Source: Dermanyssus gallinae (Eukaryota; Arthropoda; Arachnida; Mesostigmata; Dermanyssidae). From it: 64,000 nucleotides of DNA. The stretch lies in assembly GCA_003439945.1 (NCBI GenBank), contig QVRM01006473.1, positions 1 to 64,000 on the forward strand, written 5' to 3'. How positions within the stretch are numbered: position 1 is the first letter of the stretch; every line of letters begins with the position of its first letter. Positions 62,659 to 64,000 of this stretch are shown piece after piece. A program made the position numbers and the translations under genes. The notes beneath the pieces are model-generated. The model was not told where the DNA came from and searched no databases. It saw only the letters and a list, made by a program, of their open reading frames with translations.

Positions 62659-62704
62659 CGCTGTTATTGTTGCTGCTGTCGTTGTTGCAGTTGTGGCTGT
62701 TATT

Positions 62705-62737
<33 letters not shown>

Positions 62738-62792
62738 GCTGTTGTTGTCGTTGTTATTGCTGTCGTTGTTGCCGTTGTTGTGCTTGCCGCTG
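62659..62792 (+). repeat. (GTT)n/(GCT)n tract upstream of exon 1
   Basis: About 130 bp of GTT-based triplets ending in a T-rich run; Val/Leu frames over it are artefacts. Confidence 0.9.
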
Positions 62793-63009
62793 TTGTTTTT
62801 TTTCTTTTTTTTTACGATTTTCCCTAAGGCCGGAAACTTCTTTGCTACCGTGTACGGTTTTTCATGTCATGGCGAATTTTTATCCACTCCGGCATTTACC
62901 GTGTCTAAATTGCGAAACCATGCAAACCAACTTAAAAGTGACCGGTCTGTTGCCTCAAACCCAGTCCTCCCACTTGTCCCAGTCCTCCCAGTGACATTGC
63001 CACTAAGCC

Positions 63010-63172
63010 ATCTTGTTGCAGTTGTTGCACTGTTGTTGTTGTCGTCGTCGTTGTTATTGCTGTAGTTGTTGCCGTTGTTATTATTGCAGCTGTTGTTGTT
63101 GTTTTTTGTTGTTGTTGTTGTTGTCGTCGTCGCTGTTGTTGTCAACAACAACAACGTCGCTGTTGCCGCAGA
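63010..63172 (+). repeat. (GTT)n/(GTC)n tract with inverted AAC block
   Basis: GTT/GTC triplets, then a short switch to CAACAACAACAAC at about 63142-63155 before returning to GTT, giving local inverted repeats. Confidence 0.9.
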
Positions 63173-63463
63173 TGTTGTTGCGGCTTTCTAGAGCACGCTT
63201 ACTACAACGAGAGAGCGGCTACGTTCGAAGGAACTTATTAACTTAGTTATTGTTGTCATAAAGCGGTCGCCGGTTCTGCCGTCGCACTAGCCCGGGCTTC
63301 CGTAGCCAATAGAGCCCACGGGGTCGACAGGCCAGAGACCACACCACAGCCTGCCATAAAAGGACCAGGACAATAGCTACCATATTGTTGAGATAATTGA
63401 AAATGAGGTCGATCGAGCGGCGCGGTGACATACGCGAGATACGTCGCCACGTGGCACGCCAAT

Positions 63464-63521
63464 GCACGCTACAATGAAAAACCCACAATGCCAAGGCACG
63501 CTACAATGAAAAACCCACAAT
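63464..63521 (+). repeat. Direct repeat, 26 bp with 32-bp period
   Basis: GCACGCTACAATGAAAAACC plus CACAAT occurs at 63464-63489 and 63496-63521 without mismatch. Confidence 0.95.
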
Positions 63522-64000
63522 CATAGCCGAGTGGCAACAGCGCAGGGATATGCATAGGGATATTATGGCTACCACCCCCAGAGCGGAGGGAGATGTTACG
63601 GTAATACATATACTTCTCCATAATAATAATAATAATAATAATAAACCTATGTTTTAGAAAAAAAAATAGTAATAGTAGTAATACCCGTCCCTTTTTTTGT
63701 GGTATTTTTCTTAGTCGTTTTTCCTTGTTCCCTTAAAGCTGATAAAAACCATTCCGATATTCACCTTGTAAGACAGTGCTGAAGGCTATTAAACTTGGTA
63801 TAAGAGTCATTATCGCTAAATCTTAGTCTTTAAGCTGCTGAATGCAAGGCAAATCAGTGTCACTTCTGTTCCTTAGCAAAAGAGAGTCCTTCAAGGTTGA
63901 AGTCTAGTAAAGATGCAGATATAGAACGTTGTAGCCTGGATATAAATAATGCGTACTACCGCTAGCGAGATTCCTCTTAACAGTTGACAGCTCTAGTAAC
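63522..64000. other. Unassigned flank with (AAT)n
   Basis: (AAT)n at about 63618-63641 and AT-rich sequence to the window end; no gene recognised. Confidence 0.45.

Noticed and set aside
63243..63600. LINE fragment suggested by AEWQQRRDMHRDIM
   Set aside because: Too short and no flanking reverse transcriptase motif.

Overview
The window is eukaryotic nuclear DNA, most likely from an arthropod. The signs are GT-AG introns (70 nt to about 20 kb by my model), a mariner element, R1-like non-LTR retrotransposon remains, a tRNA-derived SINE family, and very dense (TA)n, (GTT)n and (TAA)n microsatellites. A parasitiform mite would fit the size and texture, but nothing here proves the taxon.

The main result is one split gene on the minus strand. 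It encodes a STAR / Sam68-like (KHDRBS, quaking-related) RNA-binding protein. I rebuilt ten coding exons by eye: 62369-62525, 42555-42667, 31843-31959, 31030-31176, 24040-24108, 23785-23969, 21237-21419, 19709-19931, 18183-18306 and 18065-18087. Every junction is GT-AG, all phases agree, and the exon lengths sum to 1341 nt, which is 446 codons plus a stop. The KH/QUA2 core (exons 2-5) is recognised by homology. Exon 1 and exons 6-10 rest mainly on phase closure, splice sites and composition.

Layout. 0-2 kb: a 1.3-kb mariner with intact ends and a frameshifted transposase. 2-15 kb: mostly unassigned sequence and microsatellites, with one possible secreted-protein reading frame at 10.45 kb. 15.6-18.0 kb: minus-strand remains of an R1-like LINE (zinc-knuckle ORF1 end plus endonuclease) lying directly behind the stop codon of the STAR gene. 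18.1-62.5 kb: the STAR gene. Its introns hold two plus-strand LINE remnants (about 26.8-29.3 and 33.4-34.9 kb), four SINE copies, a foldback element at 25 kb, a Tc1/mariner-type relic at 60.7-61.8 kb with a diverged fragment at 22.7 kb, and most of the (TA)n tracts. 62.5-64 kb: the 5' flank with (GTT)n tracts.

Several GC-richer islands (10.1-10.9, 13.6-14.9, 38.3-41.2, 44.8-47.2 kb) contain open frames I could not identify. The best is a possible terminal exon with one membrane segment at 40.7 kb. No rRNA, intact tRNA, CRISPR array or bacterial-type gene was seen.
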